64,000 bases of DNA, taken from positions 7,783,586 through 7,847,585 of the forward strand of contig NW_019091362.1 in assembly GCF_001949145.1 (NCBI RefSeq), given 5' to 3'. The stretch is from Acanthaster planci. Lineage: Eukaryota; Echinodermata; Asteroidea; Valvatida; Acanthasteridae. The notes beneath the pieces were generated by a model. That model was not told the origin of the DNA. It was given only the letters and a program-made list of their open reading frames with translations, and made no database searches. Both the position numbers and the translations under genes were made by a program. This document shows positions 25,501 through 38,000 of this stretch, one piece after another. How positions within the stretch are numbered: position 1 is the stretch's first letter; each line of letters starts with the position of its first letter.

Positions 25501-27030
25501 CACAAATTGTAGCCTTTGCCAGTGGAATCTACATGTAAGTGTACATGTACATGTAGGTGTTCCTTGTAGAAATGCCTTTGATATTGACTGGCAGACTTAT
25601 CACATGTAAGTGCTTTTGCATGCGTTGCCTGTTGGCCTCAAAATTGTAATCAATCGGGTAACGTTGCAGTCAGTACCTTTGGTTGTCAGATTATGTCACT
25701 TGAAAACATGGTGACAGACACTTTTCCTATGGCCAGTTGGGAGAGTTTAACAAATATTTTACCCCTTATCCTTGAAGAGAATCTGCATTGTGGCTTTTGT
25801 GCTCGGAATTATTGTTTTTCAGGAAGCTCACTAACTAACGAATGAACGTTTCCTTGACCAAAGCTTCCCAGTAATAATCACTATTGTGGGTTGCATGCAT
25901 TCTGTGACAGCAGCACATTTATTCGAGTGGATAACCTTGGTACAGGGTACCAACCAATCAAAATACCCAATCATCTACCCTTCAGTCTCTGACCAAGAGT
26001 GAGTCACAGGTTCCAGTGATGTCTCCATTTAGCCTGGCCTACAGTGTTGCATTAATTTGTCCATTTCAGACCGACACTCATTAGGGAGTGGGGCTTTTAA
26101 GAATGGATGATAGTCTGTGTGTCTTCCTATACCCAGCAAGAAATGAGACCGAGGGATACCCCCCCAACATGTCCAATCCCTATACACAATCCAGACTATT
26201 GTTACTTAACACATCCCCCCAAGATGTCTGACAGGAATTCCCCAGATTCCTGCCAGACAATGACCAACACAAAGCCGGGGGGGGTTCTCTCCGTCTCATA
26301 CCTTGCTGCATATGTTGCAACCTGTCACTTTTGTATAGAGTTTCTCCACCTTACACTGTTCTCCCATGTTTCTTGTCCAGTGCTCATGTACTGTGCAGTG
26401 GTCTGCATGGTGCAGTGCAGGCCTACTCTGCCTATTCACATACTGTACATGTACAATGTACATGTGCATTGCATATACATGTACATGTAGGTGTAGGGAC
26501 TTGGGTGGTGCGTTCATACTTATATCCCCCCTTCCCTTAAAGTACCTTGCATTCCAAGGCTAGCTGATCTCAATTATGGAATCATTCCCCACCCCCTTCT
26601 CAGGTCTAAATGGTACTGCCCTCTCCCAGGGCAGTCTGTTCTGGTAGGATATTATATGGCTTACCTCTCATGAGGTTGATTAAATTTATTATGAGGCTGC
26701 TGGCTTACTCATAAGGGTCTCGTACAGCATATCATCAGATGTCTCATCAGGGGGCTCGTGATGGATGGTTTCAGCCTGGCTGTTTTTTTCCTTGATGATT
26801 CAATGCCTCTGGCTGACTGCGGCCCCGGAGTTGATGGAAAACTGACAAACAACTTAAAATTCTGCCTATTGAATTTTATTTGCTTTTTTAATATTTAGCC
26901 TTTAGCTGGCGGAAATCAAAAGCCCTGTTTACACGTACATGTAGTATGTTCAGTTTGTGACATTTTGCTTTTGGTTTTACATGTGTGTCTTTTACATTCA
27001 TTTTATACCGGATGTTTTTATTCTAGTAAT

Positions 27031-27680
27031 CAACCTTTCATCCAGAAAAACCCCTCAAATTGCACACTTTTAAAAAGTTGTGGATCTTTCCAGTATATTG
27101 TCAAAAATGAGTGCAGCACCAAACCATAGCCAAACCCAAATTAAAACTAAACCCAAAACACCCAAACTCCCAAACCCCAAAACCAAAACCCCCAAACCAA
27201 AACATAAACCAAAACCAAATCTCCAAAACCCCCAAAACAAAGCTCCAAAACCCAAAAGCATGAACCAAAAGTCAGCTTCCAAACTTCAAAAACTTAAACC
27301 GATATCCCCAAAACCAAAATCCGAAACTCCAAACCCCAAACACCAAAACCCCCAAACCAAAAACATAAACCCAAAATCAAAACCCTTCAATCAACACCAG
27401 AAAACCCCAAACCCATTTAAAAACATTTAATTTTAACTTGCATGTTACCAACCTTTCAGCCATGAAAGCCCCTCCAATTAAAACTGTTTCAGTTGTGGAT
27501 CTTTCCAGTGTAAAATGAGCGCACGCAGCATTAAAGCAAACCAAATCCAAAATAGAACTAAAACTAAAAAACAAAATCCACAGACTAAATCCAAGAGCCA
27601 AAAAAACCCCACCCCAAAAAATAACCCAAAACAAAAAAGTAAAAAAAAGCCAAAATCCCACACCAAAACCAAACCTTAGA
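27031..27680 (+). repeat. Duplicated unit (418-bp offset) with G-poor A/C-rich tracts
   Basis: CAACCTTTCA, CCCCTC, GTTGTGGATCTTTCCAGT and AAAATGAG(T/C)GCA occur in the same order at 27031-27115 and again at 27449-27530, giving an offset of 418 bases. Each copy is followed by 150-300 bases made almost only of A and C in runs such as CCAAAACCCC. The first tract stays open for 116 codons (Lys/Pro/Asn/Thr-rich), but this follows from the lack of T and G (no stop codons) and is not evidence of a gene. The strand asymmetry is extreme. Confidence 0.85.
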
Positions 27681-29193
27681 AACCCAAATTGCGTAGTTGA
27701 TGAAATCAAATTGTACACAAATTGTCAAGAATACTGTAAAAAGTCAATTGACTTATTTCAGTGCTTCCTCTTGACACTCTAATATTTTATGGAAAAAAAC
27801 TCTTAATCTCCTTTCATTGTACGTGCTGCACTGGTACCATTTATGGAAAATGGAATAGTCACCTTGATGTGTCTAAATGTTTGCCAGATTTGACCATAAG
27901 GGAGGCATTGCCTTTTCCTTAAATTGAAATTTGCAGTGTATGAAACTTAAGACCTGTCATACTGCAAATTAAAATAGATTCGGAGAGGAAAGTCTCCTAA
28001 ACTATTGTACATGGAAATGACAAACAGCTGCAGTTAATTCATGTTGGATAGTACATGCACTAAGGGAATGTTTGACAACTAACCATCCCCCTTTGTTAGT
28101 TTAGAATATGGGTTGATAAGACATGCTGCCGTACCTGCAGTAGACAGGTGCATTGTCTGAACATCAAATATTGGCTGGAAATTATCTTTGAAACAATTTG
28201 AGTGGTTGCCTGTATTTTTCAGTTATGTATAGCATTGATTTCACATCAAAACTTTTCCCCAAACTTTCAGGATTTTACCACTGCTAAAGTTACAGATTAT
28301 CATGTTGGTAAAGGCTTAAGCTAAACAGTAATTTTTGATTGAAACCCTTTTTTTAAAATGTCATACTGTGGGCATTTTCTAAGAATGACCAGAAGAATTT
28401 TTAGGCAATGTAAAGAAACTTTTGGATCAAAATCAGTTTTAATGTTTCAGGAATCACGGTGGAAAATTAGACTTACCTTTAATTGTCAGCTTTGACAAGA
28501 ATGAATTTTGAGTAAGAAAGAAGAAAAATGAGATTCCTTTTTGGGGGAGGGGCGATCATGATCACATGACCTATGCATGTGCATGTATGTCTGTAAACTT
28601 GGGAGCATAAGAGACTTAACTTCCTAGTTTATGATAATCTGGACTTTCCAAACCAGATCCTGTCAGGATTTTGTTCACCCTGTCCCAGTTTGCCAATGCA
28701 CTTTAGCCCTCTAAGCATCCTGGAAATGAGGTCCTATGTGGAAGTTTGTACTTTGGGGCTGGAAACCAGAGGCCGCAGTATCCATTTCAAGTGGCTGTCT
28801 GCTGGCGATCAAGATCCTACCGTCATCCTGAATGGTGCTCTTGTGGGGGAAATGAAGGGGGGAAAGTTCCAGCCGAGGGCCCGGAAAACTAGTCTCAAAT
28901 TTGAAAGTGATACGCATTCAGTCAGCCAGCATTAATTGATGAGACATATTGGGTTAAGGTGATTAGTATAGGCCTACTAAACATGTCAGTTTACATGTAC
29001 AGTACGTGTATGTGGTAAAAACATTTCATCGTTGAAATTGTCCTGAGGTGTTCTAGCCTTCATCTTCATGGTTTCAAAATGTACACATGATTTCATTAGT
29101 TGTTAAAACCTGACTTGTTTCTGAAAGTTTGATGTGTTCATAAAGCCTGTTGACACTGTGTAATATTCATATTTGAACCGTCTGAGAACCTAA

Positions 29194-29326
29194 AGAGTAC
29201 CAAAGTAAATACGTCACGTGTGTAAAAGGCATTAGTGCGAGAAGCAGTGCGTGAACCAACGCGCGCATACTCCATTTGTTTGCACTGCACTTTCTGGTTC
29301 ACAGTGACGTCACACTTCGGTACTCT
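29194..29326. mobile_element. Small MITE with GACGTCAC-containing terminal repeats (133 bp)
   Basis: The left end AGAGTACCAAAGT...ACGTCAC pairs with the right end, whose reverse complement is AGAGTACCGAAGTGTGACGTCAC. Inner parts also pair (AGCAGTGCGTGAAC with GTTTGCACTGC). The unit is CG-rich compared with its flanks and includes GCGCGC in the loop region. It has no coding capacity. Confidence 0.7.
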
Positions 29327-29796
29327 ATTACCCATGCAGATTCTTATGTAAGGACCTTCCTTGAACCATAAGTGTTCTCTCTTGAGGAGGATACCGATAC
29401 TGCTTGACCGTTATTACAGACACGTGCCACACACATCTCATGATGCACTTGGATCATTATGTACAATTGCTAAAATAGATATTCATAGACACTTTATCTA
29501 TTTTCTCCTTTTCTTTTGGAAAGAGAGTAATTGTCTCTTTTTATTTCTTGTTGTGTGTGTTGGAGAATTCTGTGTGTTCAGTGTGCTGCAGCATGGTTTG
29601 GAGAATTCAGGAAAGTTCAGAGTAGAATTGTGTAGGAAGTAATACATATCTGGCAGAATCCATGAACAGTTGTCAGTGTGAAGCTATGAACTCAACAGAC
29701 ACCTGCTCAAGTATGGCTAGCATGAAGTCCTTTGTCCGCTGCTCATGCTAATTTGGTCCTCAAGGCTCCAACAATGGCCAGCAGTGGGGTTGCGTA

Positions 29797-29986
29797 TCGT
29801 AAGTCCGACGCCTCATAAGCCCGAATTTTTGGATTTATGAGGTGTCTGACTAATGAGGCATCCGATCCATTGGCCAAAATAAACTAACAAAGAATCTTTG
29901 GACTTTTTGGACGTCAGATTTAAGAACTTATGAATGCACTTTTCAGACTTACGAGGCATCGGACCTGTGAGGCGTCAGACTTACGA
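29797..29986. mobile_element. Small inverted-repeat element with repeated ACTTACGAGGC-type motif
   Basis: The left end TCGTAAGTCCGACGCCTCAT matches the reverse complement of the right end, TCGTAAGTCTGACGCCTCAC, for about 28 bases. Inside, variants of the phrase (AC)TTA(C/T)GAGGC(A/G)TC(G/C)GA recur four to five times in both orientations. It is non-coding. Confidence 0.6.
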
Positions 29987-32900
29987 GCTGCCCCCAACAG
30001 TGGGCTGGGCAGCTTCTGTTGGATATTGGTTGATCAGTACGAAAGCAGAAGAGCATTTGTTCTCTTCTCGTTGAACGCTGCCAGCAGGCTGCAATCATTG
30101 CAAATGCTAGACTCTGTTCAAACAGCAAAGTCCCATGGAAACAGTTTCCAGAAAAGAGCCAAAGGGTGGGATGGAGATTTGGAAGTGATGGGGAGTGGAG
30201 TCTATCAACATGCACCAGTACTATGTACTCCTGTATGTGTATTCCTTCATCACAAAACTTGTAATTTTTCCCTGCATGCTAAGCTTAGAATTATTTTGTG
30301 CTTGTGTCCTCGTATTTTGACATCAATATGAAAATCTGGCATGCCATTGCCCTTTCATTATTAGGGAGCAAATTAAAGAAAAATACATCGGTACAAACAT
30401 CAAAAACTTCCTCAAAGAAATGGCTCCCTCAGAGTTAATGGTAAAAATTATCCCTTCGAACCAAGAGTTAAGGGGATTCAGTCACACCCTGTCATGGAAA
30501 ATAACCCTGCTGTTCAGAGAACCTAAAAGCCCATGAGACTTACAATGCACACGTTACCGCAGTCTCACTGTACATTGTACGGTTATTTTGGTGAAGATAG
30601 GTGACAGGAAAGATGACACGTGATACCATCGATTGTCCAGCGTTCCTTGAATATGCAGAGTATTTTTCTGTTTTGACAGCCGGAGTCTTTGTACTTCAGG
30701 ACATTGAACCCACATGAATAATATTTATACATCGTTAGAGATGAGTCAAGATTCATATTGAGGTTCAAAGATCCAGGGGGAACACAAACTCTGTTGACGT
30801 AATCGTGACTGTTAGTCTATTTTACATCCTTAATTTTATCAGATGTTGACAGCAGGTGATAGTGATTTCAACTGCAAGTGATATTGTCTGTGAAGATTAG
30901 TTAAATAGAACAGCAGACAGGAGTCACTAATCATAGACAGTGTTTGTCCAGTGCTTTGACACATCAGGGATTCCTCAAGCTGTTGTTTGCTTCAAACGTC
31001 TGCCAGTGGTGCAGATATATTAGAGTTTCAAAAAAAGAAAAAGAAAAAAAGAGATTAGAAAAGAAGGAGACTGTCTGCCCTTCTGTCACCTTTTGTTGAC
31101 AGACTTTCCCATTTTAGCTGTACACATACATGTAGCACTCTGCGCAAACACATGCAGCCTGCCACTGGCAAAATATCACACTCACTGAGGAGTGTGACAT
31201 GATTTGGTGATTGCCCTTTTTTTTGCTCTCGTGATGCATCTCTCAGAGCATTTGGTTTGCTCAACCTGGCCAATGGTAAACATTTCCCCAAAGTCGGCAA
31301 TGGGAGACATCTTTGCTGTTTGCGTTAGGTGGAAAACCCCATTATCAGCGTAAGTATGGCTGTATCAAACGTTTGCTGAACTCCAGGGTACATTTCTTAT
31401 GAATCCATTTAGGACTAAAGATCCTCAAAATATGTGCTAATGTAGTTTAGTGGTTGAATTCCAGTTTTTGTCAAATGGGGTTATTACATGTACACGTATT
31501 TAGCTCATATTAAGTACTTGTAATTGTATGAGATGTGCATGCAGACACGTTCCTTGATCATCCCCCAAGAGAAGAAAATTGTTTCAAGTTTGTGAATTGA
31601 GCGCAATCTACTTGTCACAGTAGCTAGGAATGATTTGCCAGGTCCCGTTAAGTTCTAGATCCACTATTGCCTATTCTTTCGAACTTAGCATTTTGAAGGC
31701 TTGCACTCAGGTGTATTTCCTAAGCTGTGTCATTTTTCTTTATAGTCAGCCATGCACATGCCACGTCCTGCATCCTTCAAGACTTGAAATCGTAATCACA
31801 TTTCAAACCAGTCTGCAGTGCCCATCATGCGACCAAACTCACCAGATCCTTCTGAACAAATAAAATTGGAGGCAAGCAGCAGGATATGTGACGCCAGCGG
31901 CAAGCGGCTCAGCAACAGTACTCTTAACAGCAGCTAGCCCCTACCAGTGCTACTGAACTTCAAGTTGAATATGTACATGTATGTGGGTTTTCGTCTTTCA
32001 TCAAAGACACTGGATTCAGAAGCAGTGTAAATTTAACTGTTTTTGAGATGTTTTAATTGCATGGCACAGGTCAGCACAGATACTACACCGAGACATTTAT
32101 AATTGTGTTCTACAGTCACTAATTTGTTTTATAAGCTTCCAATAAATTTCGTTCTTGGCGGGCAAGCTTCCAAGCACTTTGGCCCCCAAAAGGTTTAAAG
32201 GCAGCCATGTTCAGCCTAAATAAATCAGAATTATTCTGACCAGTTCAGTTTGCTGTAAATGATGGGGAGGTGCTACTATAGCTTGGAATTTGGAGTCTGT
32301 TTTATCGTGGTTGTCTTTGGGGCTGTTTGCTCTCTCCTATCACCTATGATATATAATGTGACATTTCTGTTTTGATCTTGATGTGTTATATACTGAGAAA
32401 TCACGAGATCATTTCTGTCTCATCAGAGTCTGATCATTTTTTCCCTGAAATGGGAGACCAGAGTCTTCCAAAATAACAGGGGTGAAAAGAAATCACCTGT
32501 GTTTTTTACTTCATGTTTGGTAAGGCGTCTACGTACCCTGCACCTCTGGTCCATCATCATCACATCTTGTGCAAATACTCACTGACATTTACAATGTATG
32601 CAAAGGAGTAAAAAAAGAAGGGAAAAAAGGGAGAGACTGTCATTTTCTCTTTATCGGCTATCCACCTCCCGTTGCTCATAGTAACCACGCTGATAACCGT
32701 CATCAGGGACACCAGTTCACCCCTGCACGATCAGTGATGACGTTAACGATATTTTTGGAGGTATTACGGGGCTCATGCATACACGCACGCACAAGCAGGC
32801 ACATGCGTGTGTGTCATCAACAAATACTGGCTCTGGCCTGGATTGCCTGGGCCGAAATAATTAAGTGCTCTTCATGCAAGCAGGCCTCTCCAGGGAAAGA

Positions 32901-33599
32901 TGCAATCAGATGGGACATCCCATTTCAGGGCTAGGGTGTGGCCTTGCCAGACTCTCCTTTTCATTTTTCCCCCCAAAATTTTATGTCGCCGAAATTTGGA
33001 AAGGTGCGGTAATCCGCATTCGAATTACCGTGTATGTTGCATTACTTAACACAGTATAAGAGTCAAAATGAAAATCGAAAATGATATTTAAATTATGTTC
33101 CTGTAGCTTCTTGTCTTTTTTGTAGTTGTTTTGAATATTCTTACACAGTAGCAGTCACACCTTTGGCATTTTGCCAGCCCATAGCTAACATACACTGTTA
33201 TAATTGGGTGGAGTTTCATCTTTAATGAGGTATAATGTGGCCATTTTTATAATGATGTCAATGCTACACTCACAACATGTATTCAGTAGATGTCATAACT
33301 TCAACATTCAGTTTGCTGCCTCCCCCCCACCCCTTACTGTCAAAAGACAAAAAGGCAATTCAGTTTTGCAGTGAAATGGTTGTTCTCTTCTGTTTCACTT
33401 TCACACAGAGAAAAAGGCCAGCTTGCATTCAGGAAATCTTTTACACTAATCGTTCTTGCTCAATAGACAACTCACACTCATGCAAATATGTTACAACTTC
33501 TCCCCAATTTTTTTTTTGGGGGGGGGCATTTTTTGGTCCTTTTTCAGACTATTTTCTTCCGCAAGTCGACTTTGGTAGTTTTGTAGATCTGATTGGCTT

Positions 33600-35040
33600 C
33601 AAACTTGGTAGACCTTCAGACAGTCATCCTAGGATGGGTCCTAAAAGAGATTCGTCATGATGACGTCATCAGATGATTTATTATTGAATTTTGAATATTT
33701 AATTTTTGCCCATAGGTTTTGTACACACTTTTCAAAAGTCGGACTTCCACACTGCTCTCAACCTGATTTGATATATGTTAAGTCAAGATTCTTGGCCCAA
33801 CAGTTAGAGAGGGTTTGGGAAAATAATTGTCATGATGACGTCACCACGTGATTTATTATTGAATCTTAATATTCATTTTTTCCATAGATTTTGTACAAGT
33901 TTTTCTTACGTCTAAGACTGGTGCACTCGTACATCTGAGTGACTTTGTATTGGGAGCATAGGTAGTCCAACAACCCCTTGGGCTGTCAAAATAAGATTGT
34001 TACGATAGCGTCATCAAGGGTCACATGACATGAGATTAAAGTGGCAGTATTCCCTGTAAGTTTGGTACCCGTTTTTCTACTGCCTAATATTATTTCCCCC
34101 CCTTAGAACATAGATTTATGACTTAATTTTCATAATTTTTATTTTTACTTTTTTTAAAATTATGATTCATTTTCCATACTCTTATCATTTTATATTCCCT
34201 TCTAACTGATATGTGATGCCTTTAGATTATTGTAAATGGGGTTTTATCAGCGACCCTGATGTGGCTGCCTACCCTGTATATTTTAATTGAATAAACCAGA
34301 AAAAATAATAAATAAATTATCGATCTTAATGAGAGTAGTCCCGAACTTCGGCTGAGGATTACTATGAGAATGAAAGAAAAATCATATTTTTTTGGTCATA
34401 GTTCAATTACAAATATACCCAAGAGTCCGAATATCCAATAATATTTCAGAATTTGTTTTCAATATAAACGCAAATCATGTGACTTCAAAGCTACAGTTTT
34501 TCTCCATAGGTTTTGTGCACGTTTTTTCTAAAGTCAAGGACTGGTGCACTCATACATCTGAGTGACTTTGTATTAGGAGCATAGGTAGTCCAACCATGAC
34601 CCTGTGGGGCTGTCAAAAGAAAATTGTCACGGTGACATCATCAGCAGTCACATGACCTGAGATTAAAAATGCAGATTTCTGCTTAGGTTTTGTACATGTT
34701 TTTCTACTTAACGCTAATGACTGAGTAGTCAACTTTACTAGTAGTCAAGATTACTGTGAGTAGGAAAGAGAAATCAGACTAAATTTTCCCTTTCCTTCGA
34801 TTACAAATATACCCAGGGGCTAAAATATGAAGAAAGATTTCATGATTTTTTTTTCAGTGTGAACACAAATTACGTGACATGCACTTAAAGGATCAGTTTT
34901 TCTGTGATTGTGTTTTTAGCCCATTGACTGTACATGTACATGTTTTCAAGCCACCATGCAATGTTTAGTCGTTGTCAAAGTTACAGCCATCAAATACCCT
35001 GATTCAAAATTTATTCTAATTGGATGACGTCATTTCATGA
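33600..35040 (+). repeat. Complex tandem array with TGACGTCA palindromes
   Basis: The unit containing TCATGATGACGTCA(T/C)CA, ATTTATTATTGAAT and CATAG(G/A)TTTTGTACA repeats with offsets of about 170-175 bases (anchors at 33656, 33831 and 34001). A second-order copy lies about 630 bases downstream (GGTGACATCATCAGCAGTCACATGA, 34631 on). The block with GATTACT(A/G)TGAG and TTACAAATATACCCA repeats with an offset of about 394 bases (34407 and 34801). Perfect TGACGTCA occurs at 33661, 33836 and 35025. There is no coding capacity. Confidence 0.8.
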
Positions 35041-38000
35041 TTCCTATTAATTTTTCAATAATTAATTCATCCCATTGACTTTATCGACATCGTCTTCTGA
35101 TTTCTTTCAACTAATTCCTTATATTTTATTTTCCCATTAAACATCCGAAACAGCTCCGTGGTTGTTGCTGTAACAGCCACCACCTCTAGTTGTTTGGTTT
35201 GGGTTTTTTTTGGCACACTTTTTTGAGACCCTTGTCAACTTTGGGGAGACATGTTTTGCTTAGGTGTTTTTCATTGCTTCAAAAATGTTTGATCAAGAGC
35301 TGAGCTTGTATGGGACTGCGTTGCTTGGAACTGAAACCCCGTTTATCGAATTTTCTCCAATATTTCAAGTCAATTTGGTAAAGAATCTTCATGTTTCTAT
35401 AGTTTTTCCAGGAAAACATTCAAGCTGTGCTTTTACAAGCAGTGTGTGAAATTATGCCCACTGTTATGATGCATCTCAGAATGTAGGAGAAGTGCAGCTA
35501 AAGCCAGCATCCCAACAAAAAGCCCCCCAGGCTTTACAGATTTGTTTTTGTGGACTTCACCCTCCTTGCATCCCATCATTGTCCCCCTTCATACGAAATG
35601 GACTCTTCCCGCTGTGTTTGGATGTAATCAGTATAGCCTTGATGAATTATTCATTGCAGCCTTGTGGCTGTCTTGGGTTCTGGTTGGTCTTGTTGCCCCC
35701 ATCTCAAGGCATCAGGCTCACACACCAAGGGAGATGGTACCGGACTGTTCCCTGAGGTCTCTGGCCGGCTGAGAACGAAGTGATGTGATGCAGCAGTGTA
35801 CATGTATGCGTATGTGTTGTTTGGTCCACTGCATGCATTGATGCCCTCTCTCCCTCTTTCACCGGTTACTTGATTTCTGCGTAGGAGAAGGACGGATTGT
35901 TGGGAGGAATTCCATTCCTGAAATTACCTGCCTGAATGTTAACGGGGAAATGTTTGAAGTTTCCTCCTGACAGTCCACCATGGTGACAGCCAACCACTCG
36001 AATATAAATACAAATGTAGTGAGGTATTGGTGAGTACATTTCACAATACTAGACGTAATCTTACATCATACATACATGTATTATAATTCTAGAAATGGAC
36101 ACCCCATGGTTACAGACTTGTGGTACAGGTGGTGTAGGATGCATGTTCAAGGTCACACATGCACAGGACGATTTGAATGTGTTGAAATCAAGGAAATGTT
36201 TGTTCACACTGAAGTGCATGTTTTGTTTTTGATTTGTGCGGTTTGTGTGTGTGTGGGTGGGTGTTTGTGTTTGAAATTATTAGCCTTTGGTAGCTGAACC
36301 ATAGAGCTAGGAACACGTTCATGACTGAACCAACGTCTTTTCATTTTTATCGAAGCTCAAAGCACTTTAGCATACAAAATATCCTCTAGTCATCGGAGTA
36401 ACCTAACATGAGTTAGGTCACTGAGTTTTGTTATGTTCGAAGAAAAAGAAGATTAGTGATGCCTCAATGTTTTGTTGAGAGATAGGATGATAAGATACAT
36501 TGTTTTCTCAGCATTTTGATTACAGCTAACAGGTATTTTGTCAATGGGATAGATCATTTGATAAATCATTTACAGTTATATTTACTTGTACTTGTAAAGC
36601 AGTTAATATGTTTTATGCGACTGAATTCTTTTCATTATAAATGTTCTTTTTCTCCTGTCCATCTCCTATCTGTTCATATGCAAGTGTGTCTGAGCATGGG
36701 CTAAGCCAGAAGGTAATTTACTACTAGTGCCAACTGAACAAATATTTACCTAACACTGAAGGGGAAAAATGCATGGCTTGATATGCATGTCATGGCTCAT
36801 TGTATGTCCAAGTACCCTTCCCTGTAAATAACCAAATTGTGGGCGGACAAATATCGAAGGACAAAACAACAAGATCTGTTGCCAGGCTTTTTGTGTTATG
36901 CACTGTCTACTGGCTACAAAAGGAGGCAGACTCCATCCACAGACAGACAAGGGCTATGAAAATGGTCTGGGCTTGTAAGCTGTTTATCTGGTCCTGTGGG
37001 TTCTGTTCTCACATGAGAAGCCAGATGAATGCATATGTTCATAATCACGAAACCTTGGCTCAACAAAAGCCACTGCAATTCCTCATAATCATATCAAGTA
37101 AACTATTTTTGTGAACTGTAAGCCCGCATGTGGTGATTGCTTTAAATTAGATTGAATAAGGAAAATAAGTGGAGCGGGGTTTGAACGGGCTGTATTTACT
37201 GAAAATTGTCAAATTTCTGAACAAGTAATTTTATAGGGCGTCAGCATGATTGACATTATTTTATTGGATACGTGAACGTACATGTACATGTAGTTTGTTG
37301 AAGTGGTAGGCAAATCATAAAAGCTTTTCTACATGTAGTTAGGAAAATGGTTTGATTATAAAGTCAAACTCTGTATTAGTTTGCAAAATTGTGATGTGAA
37401 GAATTTCATTTGTACACTGAAGATGTCTGAACTACCAATGAGGAAGCATTAAAAATGCAAGCATTTACAGTATAAACCCTATAAATATAAAGAATAACAC
37501 ACCTTGAGACTGCAGCAATACAGAAGAAGTGCTGACCAAAGGAGGGGAGAGGCAGATGGAAGAAAATCTCAAGCTTACAAATCCATACATGATGCTTTCA
37601 GGGCATTACTTATGATCATAAATTTGTATATGGCAAGGTCAGTTTGAACTTTTTTCCAGCAGTTAATCATGGTTTAGACTGTGGAGCCATTAAATGGGAA
37701 GCTCCATGTTCAGATCAGTGTGTGCTCTTAATTGGACTCTGTCCTTGAGGAAGGAGATGGAATGATCATAGCGGTATTTGCCTACCGCTACCTGCCCTTG
37801 ACTAGCTACCTGTCTCACTAGTTAGAAGTCAGTGAGTAAGCTGTTCATTAATCGGCTAGACAAGTGGAACTGACCCAGAGAGATCACATAGACAAGGAAT
37901 TTGTTCTTGTTAATTTCACCTGATTTCCCAATCACTTCAAGTTCCTGTGGGTAGAGTAGTTGGAGAGGTTGTGGAAACTTGTTGCAGTGCTCGTTTTGGC

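Noticed and set aside
27080-27430. 116-codon Lys/Pro/Asn/Thr-rich open frame (+)
   Set aside because: It lies in an A/C-only tract where stop codons can hardly occur; the same composition on the other copy is broken. Low-complexity artefact.
29930-30331. 133-codon plus-strand frame
   Set aside because: Begins inside the inverted-repeat element at 29.8 kb and shows no protein-like conservation; judged chance.
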